The translations under genes and the position numbers were made by a program. From Protopterus annectens (lineage: Eukaryota > Chordata > Ceratodontiformes > Protopteridae), in the NCBI RefSeq assembly GCF_019279795.1, contig NC_056733.1, positions 1,998,686,079 to 1,998,750,078 of the forward strand: DNA of 64,000 nt, given 5' to 3'. Below are positions 42,595-52,735 of the stretch, piece after piece. Numbering within the stretch: position 1 is the stretch's first letter; every line of letters starts with the position of its first letter. A model generated the notes under the pieces. That model was not told where the DNA came from, searched no databases, and worked only from the letters and a program-made list of their open reading frames with translations.

Positions 42595-43960
42595 CTAATT
42601 ACAGAAAAAAAACTGTAGGAGCACTAGAGCTACTCGTGGAGTAGCTTCCCCCGGTGGGAGGATAAGGGCAAAGAAGCTGCTGCACTTGTTCAAGGAAGAT
42701 GCAAAAATATCACAGTACGGCTGGCCCCACCAACTGAAAATTACTTCCGTCACCTTGTTGTTGAGAGACCACTCGTGAGGTAGTAAGATGGACCTACCTG
42801 GTTCGTCTGCTGTCATAATAGATTTCCCCGGAATATGTTTTGCTATTAGAAAGCAGTTGGAAGATATCACCCACTGCCACACTGAGGGCTTCTCGACACA
42901 GGGAATAAGGTCTGGTTCCCCCCTTGTTTGTTGATACATCAAACTACTGACATGGTCTGCCTGGACTGAAACTGTTCAAAGAAGGAGAGAGTCCTGGAAT
43001 GCCTGCAACATCAGAAGCACTGCTCTTATCTCCAGAACACTGACATGCAAGTTAGCCTCTACAGGGAACCAAGTGAAGCTACCATAGATTGTGTGTTGAA
43101 CACTGCACCTATGAATTCTAATGTCTGGGTTGGTTGTAAATGTGACTTGTGGTAATTTATTGTAATTCTGAAATATTAACAGGTTTGTAATACCTGATCT
43201 CGTGCTTCTATCAGTCGATGCCTGGTCAGGGCGGTAATGAGCCAGTCATCTAAATATGACTCCTTGCAGTCTCAAGTGAGCTGCTACCAAGAGTATGCAC
43301 TTATTGAACACCCTGGGTGCTGTGGTGAGACCAAAAGGTAGTGCTCTGAACTGACAGTGACTGTCTCCAGTATACCTTCTGAATAGTTTGTTCATCTTTA
43401 TGTGAGATGGTACACATCATGAAGGTCTATTGAGCACATCCACTCATCCTTGTCCAAAAAGGTGAGACTGGACTGAAGTGTGACCATCCGGAACTGTGTG
43501 CGTGTCAAACCAACTTTTCAGTACAGAGATGTAAAATTGGTCTGCAATCAAATTTTCTTTGGCACTAGAAGAATCTTAAGCAAGTTCTAGATTTTATTTG
43601 GCCTGGTGGGACCTCTTGGATAACTTTTTTTTCTAGCAGTTTTTGAATTTTTAGTGCTGCTGCAGTCTTCAGACTGGATGAGACATCTGGACGTTTTCTT
43701 GACAAGGAGTAGGTAGAGTAAAGGGAATTATATAAACTCTGAAATAATTATCTGCACCCACTGTCTCTTATCTCCAGCCAGGCTGTTTAGTGCAGAGATG
43801 AGCAACCCCTGACTTCCTCCAGAGATAAGCAATCGGGCCTCTAGTCAGGAGCAATGAAAGGTTCTGTCAGAAAAGGAATCCCTAGACCACCAGTTTTGCG
43901 AGCCTCCTCTGCCATGAAGGCATAGTTTACCATTATGAAAAAATCATATATAATTTTTAA
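42595..43960 (-). pseudogene. DIRS family B fragment: RNase H, RT
   Basis: The frame 42595-42942 covers the late RNase H and following tail (MMYQQTRGEP, LPHEWSLNN, CDIFASSLNKC). RT sequence runs from about 43000 to 43750, with the catalytic motif YLDDWLI still readable near 43245 after a short upstream deletion. No ITR or YR is attached. The right end fades near 43960, shortly before B2 begins. Confidence 0.8.
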
Positions 43961-44017
43961 TAAGACAGACAATGCAAGAATTATTGAAGTTTCTGACCAT
44001 GCTGACTAAGAGAAAAA

Positions 44018-44230
44018 GAAGTTATGTTTAAGCATAACGCTCCATCTGTATTGTGGATCCTTGTTCAGTCATTACGCCTGGGTTATCAGTTCTGACCTCA
44101 GAACCGAGCCGGCCATCTTCCAAGCTCGCGACAGCCACAAACTCTCAAGCTAAACTCTTACCCACAATTCCCCTCTCCCCGTTACCTCAGATTGAGTTTG
44201 CAAGTCAAAGGAAGTAGAGGCTACCTCTGG
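44018..44230. repeat. Right inverted terminal repeat of B2
   Basis: It starts GAAGTTATGTTTAAGCATAAC. The inner part matches the left ITR at 55470-55642 inverted. Confidence 0.85.
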
Positions 44231-44294
44231 TCAAAGGACCTAAGAGAACCACATGATGAGATCCACTAGAAGCCTCAGGAGGGGGAAGGAGGGA

Positions 44295-44405
44295 GGGTCG
44301 TAATGACTGAACGAGGATCAACAATACAGATCGAACGTTATGGTAAGACGCAACTTCTTTATCTGCTATGGCTAATCCTCGCTCATTCCTTACGCCTGGG
44401 ACAGA
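44295..44405. repeat. Internal complementary region of B2
   Basis: GTAATGACTGAACGAGGATC to GACGCAACTTC is the inverted right end. It joins TATGGCTAATCCTCGCTC to TTACGCCTGGG, the inverted left end. Confidence 0.83.
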
Positions 44406-44436
44406 GTCCTCAGCTACCTTTATTCCTGGGAGGGTC

Positions 44437-45790
44437 TCATGGAAGGACACTCCTGAGCACCACTGAACCAAAGGACGCTCTTCCTCTGGAGGCCAAATCC
44501 AATTTGTAATGGCTGATGAAGGTATGAGGTCTAGCCCAAGTTGCAGCTGCACAAATGTCAGGTAAAGAAGCTCTAGCATGGAAGGCAGCAGAACTTGCGA
44601 CCGACCTAGTGGAACGAGCCCTAACGGCTGTAGTGAGAGGGATATCGTGAGTTTGATAAATAAATGTTAAACAGTCTTTTAACCATTTAGCCAATGTGAC
44701 CTTAAAAACAGCACATCCAAGTCTAGGACCAGAATAGACCAGGAATAGCTGATCTGATTTGCGAAAAGCCTTAGTTCTGTTCAGAAAGAAACAAATTTGC
44801 CTATGAATGTCAAAGGTATGTAGACAATACTCTCCTTTGTTAGAATGATTGGGAAAGAAAATTGGTAATTCAATGGATTGGTTAATGGACATTTCAGAGA
44901 TCACTTTTGACAGGAAGGAAGGATTACTTCTCAATGACGCTCTATCTTTATGAAAGATTAAGTAAGGCCGTTTGATGCATAGAACTTGAAGTTCAGAGAT
45001 ATGTCTGGCAGAAGTAATGGCGACCAAGAACGTTTTCCAAGAAAGAAACTTGAAGTCGCATGAAAAAGCTGGTTCAAAAGGAGACGTAGACAAAGCTTGC
45101 AGGACTAAAGACAGATCCCATGGCTGGCTAGGTTCTCAAAAAGGGGGTTTCAAATGATTTACGCCTTTTAGAAAAGTCTTGCATAATTTGTGTGACTTAA
45201 GAGACATGGACACCATTGTGAAAATTAGATATCGCAGCCAAATGAACTCGAATGGAAGAAGCAGATAGGCCAGATTGGAATAAACTGGACAGGTACTCCA
45301 GTACTACTGGCACTGGTGCTGAAAAAGGGTCTATCCATTTTTCCTTCAGCCAAATGGTAAACCTTTTCCACTTGCCGAGATAAGTAGTTCTGGTGGAAGA
45401 CTTATGAGATGCAATAAGAAAGTCACGTACTGAGGAAGAAAGATCAGTCTGCCTGGCAATCACTGGAAGTGGAGGAGCCAAGCTGTGAGCTTCAGACTGT
45501 TCAGGTTGGGGTGAATCAGGTTCTGCGGATGGGAGATAAAGTCTGGAGTTGGATCGAGAATCCATGGTTGATCTAGCAGGTGAGGCCATAAGAAGGGGAA
45601 CCAAATTTGCCGAGGTCAATATGGCACTATGAGGATTATCTTGCTCTTCAACCAGCGGGTTTTCTTCAGGAACTGGGGAATGAGAGGGGGAGGGGGAAAG
45701 GCATAAAGCAGACCCGAGGGCCAAGCGTGGAATAGAGCGTCCCTGGGTGACTGTCCCCGAGGGGGAATCAGGGCAAAGTAATTGCTGCAT
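44437..45790 (-). pseudogene. Tyrosine recombinase pseudogene of B2
   Basis: The N-terminal core-binding region is at 45197-45790 (SSVRDFLIASHKSSTRTTYLGKW begins within it) and the catalytic domain is open at 44437-45093. Active-site reading: ARHISELQVL, where the Arg of other copies is His; ARSTRSVAS, where the His of HxxR is Arg; HTFISHYKLD, Tyr kept. So two of the signature residues are already lost. A frameshift lies between the two frames near 45150. The upstream frame overlaps the RNase H tail. Confidence 0.85.
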
Positions 45791-46357
45791 TTGTAGTTGG
45801 ATGGGGATGCAAAAAGGTCACAGCAAGGGAGAACTCAGCGATGAAAATCTCCGCCACTATAAGAGGATTCAGAGACCACTCGTGGTTGCAGAATGCACCT
45901 GCTCAATCTGTCTATCACGTTGGAACTCCCGGGAATATGCATTGCTAAAAGAAAGCAGTTGCTAGCCATCGCCTATTGCCATATCCTCATGACCTCTTGA
46001 CAAAGTGGGCAGTATTTGGTTCTGCCTTGTTTGTTGATGTACCAGACTACAGCAATGTTGTCCAACTGTATTGCAATAGTCCCTGATGGAAGGAGGGGAT
46101 GAAATGCTTGCAATGCTAGAAGCACCGCCCTCAGTTCTAGGACATTTATATGCAGATGAGCCTCTAGGTCCGCCCACGTGCCTTGGACTGTCTTCCCCTG
46201 AAAAAGCCCCCACTCCATCAGGGAGGTGTCTGTGGTCACTGTGGCTTTGGGCTGTTGGGGTGTGAAGGGGCGAGACCACTGCGATGGGTTCTGTGATATC
46301 CACCAAATCAAGTCTTGTTTGCATCTCGGAGTCACCCGAATCTGGGATGAGAGAGGA
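45600..46357 (-). pseudogene. RNase H part of B2, left of A5
   Basis: The frame 45973-46335 has VTTDTSLMEWG, INVLELRAVLLALQ and IQLDNIAVVWYINKQ, giving the Asp-Glu-Asp set. A stop follows. The C-terminal tail continues toward 45600 without a long frame. A5 is inserted immediately upstream, separating this from the RT at 51912. Confidence 0.85.
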
Positions 46358-46580
46358 AAAGTGCAGTTGTGTACCTACCATAAATGTAGATGTTCAAGTG
46401 TATTCACTGTTGCAGTCATTACACTTGGGTTATCCTGCTGGCAGGCTACCCTCAGTCGGCCTGAATTCCAAAGTCCTGGTCTGGCATCTGTTGCTGTCGC
46501 CTCTTCCCTGACGTCAGTGCGCCAGGGGTATATAAGATGCAGCCGACGCCATTTTCTTCAGTTTTTCTTGCCCCAGATGT
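46358..46580. repeat. Right inverted terminal repeat of A5
   Basis: It matches the left ITR at 51735-51911 inverted, through GCCATTTTCTTCAGTTTTTC. It carries TGACGTCA and TATATAAG on the plus strand. Confidence 0.9.
46509..46536 (+). promoter_or_regulatory. CRE-like plus TATA-like motifs in right ITR of A5
   Basis: TGACGTCA is at 46509-46516 and TATATAAG at 46529-46536, 12 bp apart, facing inward (antisense to the genes). The same pair occurs in the A3 right ITR at 22021-22048. Promoter activity is inferred, not shown. Confidence 0.5.
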
Positions 46581-46744
46581 CAGGTGACCCCAAGAAGGTA
46601 GGCAATACATATTGCTTATAAAAACAAACAGTAAAATAAAAACAATGCCTTCATCTACAAGCAAATACACCATATAGGTTGTATAGGATAGAGAAGTATA
46701 GATAAGTCCCAGCAAAGACAGGTGGATGGAGGGTGGGTAACCTG

Positions 46745-46850
46745 GACTTCAACAGTGAATACACTCTATCTACATTTATGGTAGGTACACAACTATACTA
46801 TGTTCATCGTGTTTCACTATTGCAGTCATTACACTTGGATTGAATCCCAA
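46745..46850. repeat. Internal complementary region of A5
   Basis: TTCAACAGTGAATACACTC to ACAACTATAC is the inverted right end, followed by TATGTTCATCGTG, an inverted match to the left end. Confidence 0.87.
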
Positions 46851-46872
46851 AGCTGAGGTAGAGCGGCTGGTT

Positions 46873-48326
46873 CTAAATAAGATTAGGAGTGGCTATGAGG
46901 CCCTGCAGAACTGCAGTGGCAAAACCTGCTCTGGATTCAGAGTTAAGAGGTAAGTGACAATGCTTGGTAAAAAAGTGTGCACTGAACTCCCAAGTTGCAT
47001 CCTCCAAAATTTCCTTGGTTGGTACTCCTCTGAGAAAGGCTGCTGAAGTGGCTGCTGCCCTGGTAGAATGTGGCCTAATATTCTTAGGCACTGACTTGCC
47101 ATGCTGTGCATAGCAGAAACGAATGCAGTGTCCTATCCATTTTGAAATAGTCTGCTTTGAGACTGCCTTTCCTTGTGATCCTGAAGCATATGCTACAAAC
47201 AGTTGCTCAGTTTTTCTGAAAGCTTTTGTTTTGTCCAAGTAGAAGCATAGCTGCGTGTATGTCCAAAGGGTGCAGAAGTCTCTCCTCTTTATTCTGGGGA
47301 TTTGGCTAAAATGTTGGCAAATGAATGGTTTGGTTAAGAGCCACACTGGATACTACCTTTGGCATAAATGTTGGGTTTGTCCTTAAAGAAACCCTGTCCG
47401 GATGAAAAATGATAAGTTTCCACTGCCATTAATGCCTGTAACTCTGAGACTCTTCTTGCTAAAGTTATTGCTAGGAGCAGAGCAGTTTTCCATAAGAATT
47501 TTATGTCAGCTGTATTGGCTGGCTCAAAAGGAGGTAGTGAGAGCATTTCTAAAACAAAGTTGAGGTCCCATGTAGGTATCGATGCTCTCCTTGGGGGTCT
47601 TATGTTTTTTGCCCCTCTGAGGTACTGTCTTAGCAGTGGGTGAGAGAAAATAGGAGGTTCCGTATTGTAATGAGCTGAAATGACAGAGGCATGGATCTTA
47701 ATTGATGAGAAGGATAGGCCTTTGTCCAGCATCTCAGTTAGGTATTGTAAAATCTGAGGAATATTTGGAACAAATTGTTCAAGTCCTTGCGTCTGGTTCC
47801 AAGCACAGAATCTCTTCCATTTTTCTGCATAAGATTTCCTGGTGCTAGGCCTCCTGGCTTCCAAAATGACATCCGTAACAGCTTTAGAGAGAGGTGTGTT
47901 CTGAGTGGCTATATTATCCGCCATGCAGCCAGATTTAAGGTTCTGAGTTGGCTGTGCAGGATCTGATGGTTTTGTTGAGTCAGAAGATGAGGAATTATAG
48001 GTAAAGTCCAGGCTGGGGCTTGAGACAAGCTCTTTAGGATTGGATACCAGTGCTGGCGTGGCCAGTCTGGAGCAATCAAAATAATTTTTGGCTTCTCTTG
48101 TTTGACTTTTAGGAGCACCTTGGGAAGGAGAGGCAGTGGTGGAAAGGCATAAACTGTTAGGGTTTTCCAGCTGAAAGATAGAGCATCCACTTTCCATGCT
48201 TGTGAGTGATAATTCCTTGTGCAGAATCTCTGTAGTTGGTAGTTGTGAGGAGAGGCAGAGAGATCTATGTCTGGACATCCCCATTTCCTTGTTATTATGC
48301 TGAAGACCTGTGGATTTAGTTTCCAC
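46873..48326 (-). pseudogene. Tyrosine recombinase pseudogene of A5
   Basis: The long frame 47334-48326 (330 codons) begins within the RNase H tail in another frame and includes ARRPSTRKSYAEKWKRF and the catalytic Arg (RRVSELQAL). The C-terminal frame 46873-47346 has RPHSTRAAA (HxxR) and FFTKHCHLP: the catalytic Tyr of A2 and A4 is Cys here. A one-base change near 47385 shifts between the frames. So both frame and active site are lost. Confidence 0.87.
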
Positions 48327-49900
48327 TCGTGCGGGTCCATGAGGTTTCTGCTTAGCTCATCTGCCAGAGTATTTTTGTTTTCCTGGCAGGAATTGTGCCT
48401 GCAGATGTACTTGATAGGTCAGTGCTGTGTTCCACAAAGTCATGGCTTGCCTGCAGAGGGGGTAGGAATGTGTGCCCCCTTGCTTGTTTATGCACCACAA
48501 CTGTAGTATTGTCCGTCTTTAGTAATAGTTGTCCTGGATGTAGAAGATCCTTGAAGGCTGTCAGGGCATTCTGTACAGCTAGCATCTCTTTTTGATTGAT
48601 ATGAAGATGCATTTGGTCCATGGCCCACGTGCCCTGAATACATTTTCCTGCCATGTGTGCCCCCCAGGCATAATCCAATGCATCTGTTAATGTCTGCCTG
48701 GCTGTGGGCAAAGTGAAAGGCTGCCCCTTGTTGTGGTGACAGGCCAGTGCCCACCATCAAAACTCCTGTTGCAGGCAGGGAATAAGAGTTATTATTGTTT
48801 CCAGGCTGTGGCAATGTTGAGTCCAAACACTTTTTAGGTACCACTGTAGTTTCCTCATATGCAGTCTTGCATATGGAATTAGCAGGATGCAAGATGCCAT
48901 GAAGCCCAAAGCCTGCAGAATTTTTCTTGCAGGTAGCTGGGTCTTTGTTGCCATCATTTGAAAGTAATGAGTCAAGTTGCCTTTGCTTGTCTGGCATGAG
49001 ATGAGCCATCTGGGCAGTTGTATTTAAGCTTGCACCCAGGAATATTATCTCTTGAGAGGGCACTAGTTTTGATTTCTTTTCGTTTACTGTGTACACTAGG
49101 CAAATTAGCAATTATTTTACAAACGCCAGATGTCTTAGTAGAATGTCCTTGCTCTCTGCTTGAATAAAGCAGTCGTCCAAGTAGGGATATATTTGAATTC
49201 CTTTTTGTCTGCAAAATGCAATTACTGGTGCCAGGCATTTTGTGAAGATCCTGGGCGTAGTAGATAAGCCAAAGGGCAGTGCAGAGAATTGGTAATGCAT
49301 TGAGCCAGCTATGAATCGGAGGTATCTTCTGCAAGACTGTCCGATTGGGACATGCAGGTATGCCTCTGTGAGGTCCAAAGTAACTAGCCAAGCCTTCTTG
49401 CCCAGCATGGGTAGAAGTTGCTGCAGTGTCAACATTTTGAATTTTGGAACATCCAGGAAAGTATTTAGAATTGACAGGTCCAGTATCGGTCTCCAGGCTT
49501 TGTCCTTTCTGAGTACTAAGAAAAGTCTTGAGTAAAATTCTTGCCCCTGTTCTTCTTGTGGTACTTTTTGAATAGCTCTCATGTCCATAAGAGCAGAAAT
49601 TTGTTTTTGTGCCTCTGCCCATTGGTTTTGTGGCAGGTCTGGCATACCTTTTGACCTTGGAAAGGTGTAAAAGTGGAACCTGTAACCCTGAGAAACAATA
49701 TTCAGTACCCATTTGTCTTCGGTGATCATGTGCCAATTTTGTGAGAAAAATGCTATTTTCCCCCTAAGGGTGCTGTCAAAAGATAAGTGCTTGGCTTTTG
49801 TAGAGGGAAGTCATTGGGACTGTTTCCTATAAGGTTGTGATTTGTCTTCTCCGCCTTTGGGGGCTGTAGCACCCCATTGTTTAGGTCTGCATGAGCCTTG
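47909..49900 (-). pseudogene. RT-RNase H pseudogene of A5
   Basis: RT frame 49112-49729 is well kept: RKDKAWRPILDL, motif A VTLDLTEAYLHVP, motif B LPFGLSTTPRIF, motif C YPYLDDCFI. The thumb is at 48757-48975 and RNase H at 48352-48711 (INQKEMLAVQNAL, LKTDNTTVV, then a small deletion that removes MWYIN). The C-terminal tail frame 47909-48340 has CPDIDLSASP and IAPDWPRQHWYP. Frameshifts near 49110, 48750 and 48345 break it. Catalytic RT residues are intact. Confidence 0.9.
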
Positions 49901-50063
49901 GGGCTGAGATCTGCTTCTTGGGCGTCTGTATCTGCCTTTGTGGCCTGTCTGACACTGGAAAGGACTAGTTTTTAGAAGGCCAGTTCCTACTAAATCTAGG
50001 TGGCTGAACCTGTAAAAAAACCCTTTACTGTCTGCATTGATTTTGCTTTATCCTCCATTTTCT

Positions 50064-51594
50064 TTAACACATTTTCTGCCTTAACACCAAAGTATCATGC
50101 TGTAATGGAGCAGAAAATAATTTTGCTTTAACATGATCAGGTAAACTTTGTTTTTTTAACCAAGCATGCCTTCTAATGGCAGAGCCTGTAACTGTGGCTC
50201 TGCAAGAAGCCTCTAATGAATCAAAACCACATTGCAGAGTATGCTTTCCCACTTGTTCAGCTGCATGCAATAAATCCTGCAGTTCCTTATTGTCAGAACA
50301 TTCTGAGCTTGTAAGCATTTTCTGTTTTAACAAAGACATTAAGTATTGTTCATATTTAAGCATGTGAAACTGGCAGTTTAAAGCCCTTACAGCTAAAGTA
50401 GCAGAAGTGTAAACTTTTGTCCCCCATCTGTCCAACGCTCTGGAATCCCTATCAGAGGGAACAGGATTTTTTGCAGTGGAAGCCTTGATACCTTTGGGAC
50501 CCTGAAAAATTGTTTCAGGGTCAGCAGCAGGGTTTTTATAAAGAAATTTATGAGAGTCTGGGACCCTGTAGTACCTATCTGGTTTGACTGGTGCAGGGGG
50601 TAAAGAATCAGGACACAAACTGGATTCAGAAAAAACATAATCAACAATATCTAGTACAGGGGGGATAGCAAGGGGCCTGTGCTGAGGCAGTAAAAGAAAG
50701 TCTCTGTGCCTTTTTGTGGATTCTGAATAATCCTGGCTCTCCCAAAGGAAATGCTCCCTCATGGTGTGCAGGGTTTCCCCAAAAGAATCCTCAGGAGGAG
50801 AGGCTGAAGGGATAGATTCTTCAGCATCAGAGTCCTCATAGGGAGGAAGAGAATATCCCTGTTCTGAAGAGGAATCGGAGGAAATAGAAACCTGGTCAGA
50901 GGAGTCATAGTCAGTGTCTTACCTAGGCCTTTTATCAGGAGGGGAATGGGAACCCCTGATCAAAGTAATTAGGTCTTCGGCCATTTTAAGCATCTGTTTC
51001 TTTGGCATGGATGACTGTCCAGGAGAATGCTGTACATGTTTGTCTTTAACGGTGTTTTAGACTTTGCCTTGGCTGCTGAAGTGGACTTGATAGTAAGCTG
51101 TGTAGGTCTGAAAACACCCTCAGAAGCCGAAGCCTGCTCAGCGGCTCCGGACCCATCTGAGGGAATAGTTTCCATAGGCCCAATACCTTGAGTTTCCAGA
51201 GGCCTAGTTGTCTCCACGTGGGAGTCGGAGGCGGCCTGTGGCTCTGAGGTAGCGGAAGTCAGGGGCTGCGAAAGCGCCTGAGAACCGGCGAATGACCTAG
51301 AAGAGGCTTCGTCGGTTTTGGACCTCGGATGCCCGTCCTTTTCTTTGTCTTTGCGTTTTTTTTATAGATTCCGGTCGTCGATTGCTCCGAAGGCATTATG
51401 TAATTAAACCTTCGGCAAAAGTAATGTAAAGCAAAATCAAACCGACGCTTAATAGTGCATTAGTTGAATCTAGCACAAAACCGACAACTAGCAACGTCGT
51501 GGTCAGGGCCTAGGCAAGGAATACAGTAAGACTGAAAATCCTTAGGAGGTATTTTCTTCCCACAAGAAATACAATTGTTAACTTTTACTGACAT
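50064..51594 (-). pseudogene. gag-like ORF1 pseudogene of A5
   Basis: The start at 51594 (MSVKVNNCISCG) is followed by CxxC...CxxC...CxxC to residue 45, then a stop at about 51460. The Ser/Pro middle has short frames (50969-51217). The C-terminal half is open at 50064-50762, with RRHAWLKKQ and HVKAKLF. A one-base loss near 50090 ends it. The start was chosen by identity with A2, A3 and A4. Confidence 0.84.
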
Positions 51595-51616
51595 CGGTCT
51601 GGAGCAAGAAAACGTT

Positions 51617-51633
51617 TCCCCAATGGGGTACTT
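51617..51633 (-). promoter_or_regulatory. Conserved leader hairpin motif upstream of gag (CCCCAATGGGG)
   Basis: CCCCAATGGGGTACTT lies about 25 nt before the A5 gag start. The same motif precedes gag in A1 (about 6250), A2 (13278), A4 (26087) and A3 (30893), and as CCCCAACGGGG in family C (16496). The role is unknown. Confidence 0.5.
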
Positions 51634-51734
51634 CGCTTTATTGAAGACTTCGGTTCTGAAATTCAATTTCGAAAAATCTCAGGAGTCGGCCGACCGGCAC
51701 TTGCGAACTGCTTTTGCTTCGGGCACCGCGCGGC

Positions 51735-51911
51735 AAGAAAGACTGAAGAAAATGGCGTTGGCTGCATCTTATATACCCCTGGCGCACCGACGTCAGGGCA
51801 GAGGTGACTGCAACAGACGCCGGACCAGGACTTTGGAATTCAGGCCGACTGAGGGTAGCCTGCTAGCAGGATAACCCAAGTGTAATGACTGCAACAGTGA
51901 ACCACTAACAT
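51735..51911. repeat. Left inverted terminal repeat of A5
   Basis: It is the inverted match to 46380-46580. A minus-strand TATATAAG lies at 51768-51775, with CGACGTCA at 51788-51795 (one change from the CRE palindrome), placed to drive gag. Confidence 0.88.
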
Positions 51912-52735
51912 CTGAAAATGGTACCACTGGGTGAGTAGTAACCATTTAAAAGCCTCATGTGGAACCTCGCGAGAGGGACAATGGTGATGGAAGCTGCCAT
52001 GGAACCCAACAGCTGGAGAACAGAATGTGCTGTCGATCTTTCCTTTGAGAGGATGGGTATGAGTTGTTTTATCCTTAAGATTCTGTGCTCTGGAATCGAT
52101 GCCGTGTAATTCTTTGCATCAAACAGGACCCCAATGAATTCTATGGACTGGGATGGGGATAGGTTGGATTTTTGCCAGTTTATAGTTATACCTAGCCTTT
52201 CTGCGGTGTGAAGAGAGTATGCCAAGGCTTTTTCCAATAGATGTCTGGTGGGGGGGGGGTGATGAGCCAGTCGTCTAGGTATGGCTGTGACCACTGCCAG
52301 TAACTTGGTGAACACTCTAAGGGCTATAGAGAGTCCGAAGGGCAGTACCCGGAACTGGTAATGACTGGCTCTCACACAGAAGCGAAGGAATCTTCTTGAT
52401 GGTCTGTCCACCTTTATGTAGTAGTACGCATCTTGAAGATCTATGGACCACATCCAATCGCCTACCTCCAAGAGTGAGAGGATAGACTGTATTGTGACCA
52501 TCCAGAATTTCTGCACTTCTACGAATTTGTTTAGCACGCTGAGATCCAAAATCGGTCTCCAGTCCCCAGTCTTTTTTTGGCACTAAAACTAATCTCGAGT
52601 ATAATCCGGATCCTATCTGGTCTGGTGGGACTATATGGATGACTCTTTCTTAGCAGCTTTGAAATCTCTAATGCTGCTTCTACCCTTTGACTGGGTGGAA
52701 CATCGGGTAAGCTCCTTAGGTGGGGCAAGACAAAG
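51912..52735 (-). pseudogene. RT pseudogene of B2, right of A5
   Basis: The frame 51905-52549 has SIDLQDAYYYIK (motif A), LPFGLSIALRVF (motif B), thumb LQLLGSMAASITIVPLARFHMR. The coding for YLDDWL is present near 52270 but in a shifted frame, because about 36 nt upstream are missing. A G-run lies at 52250-52260. The N-terminal part at 52531-52728 has LPDVPPSQRVEAALEI. It continues to the RNase H at 46335 once A5 is removed. Confidence 0.87.

Larger units (their letters stand above)
46358..51911 (-). mobile_element. DIRS retrotransposon family A, copy A5, full length
   Basis: 5.55 kb from AAAGTGCAG (46358) to CACTAACATC (51911), with both ITRs, ICR, YR, RNase H, RT and gag. It is inserted in the pol gene of B2. 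The left outer end differs from the family pattern by a few bases. Confidence 0.92.

Noticed and set aside
44437-45093. Tyrosine recombinase as a sign of bacterial or phage sequence
   Set aside because: It is always attached to a gag, RT and RNase H set on the same strand, and the surrounding SINEs and LINEs are vertebrate.
46358-51911. Interpretation of the elements as endogenous retroviruses
   Set aside because: There are no LTRs, no aspartic protease, no DDE integrase and no envelope. Tyrosine recombinase, inverted terminal repeats and ICR identify DIRS elements.
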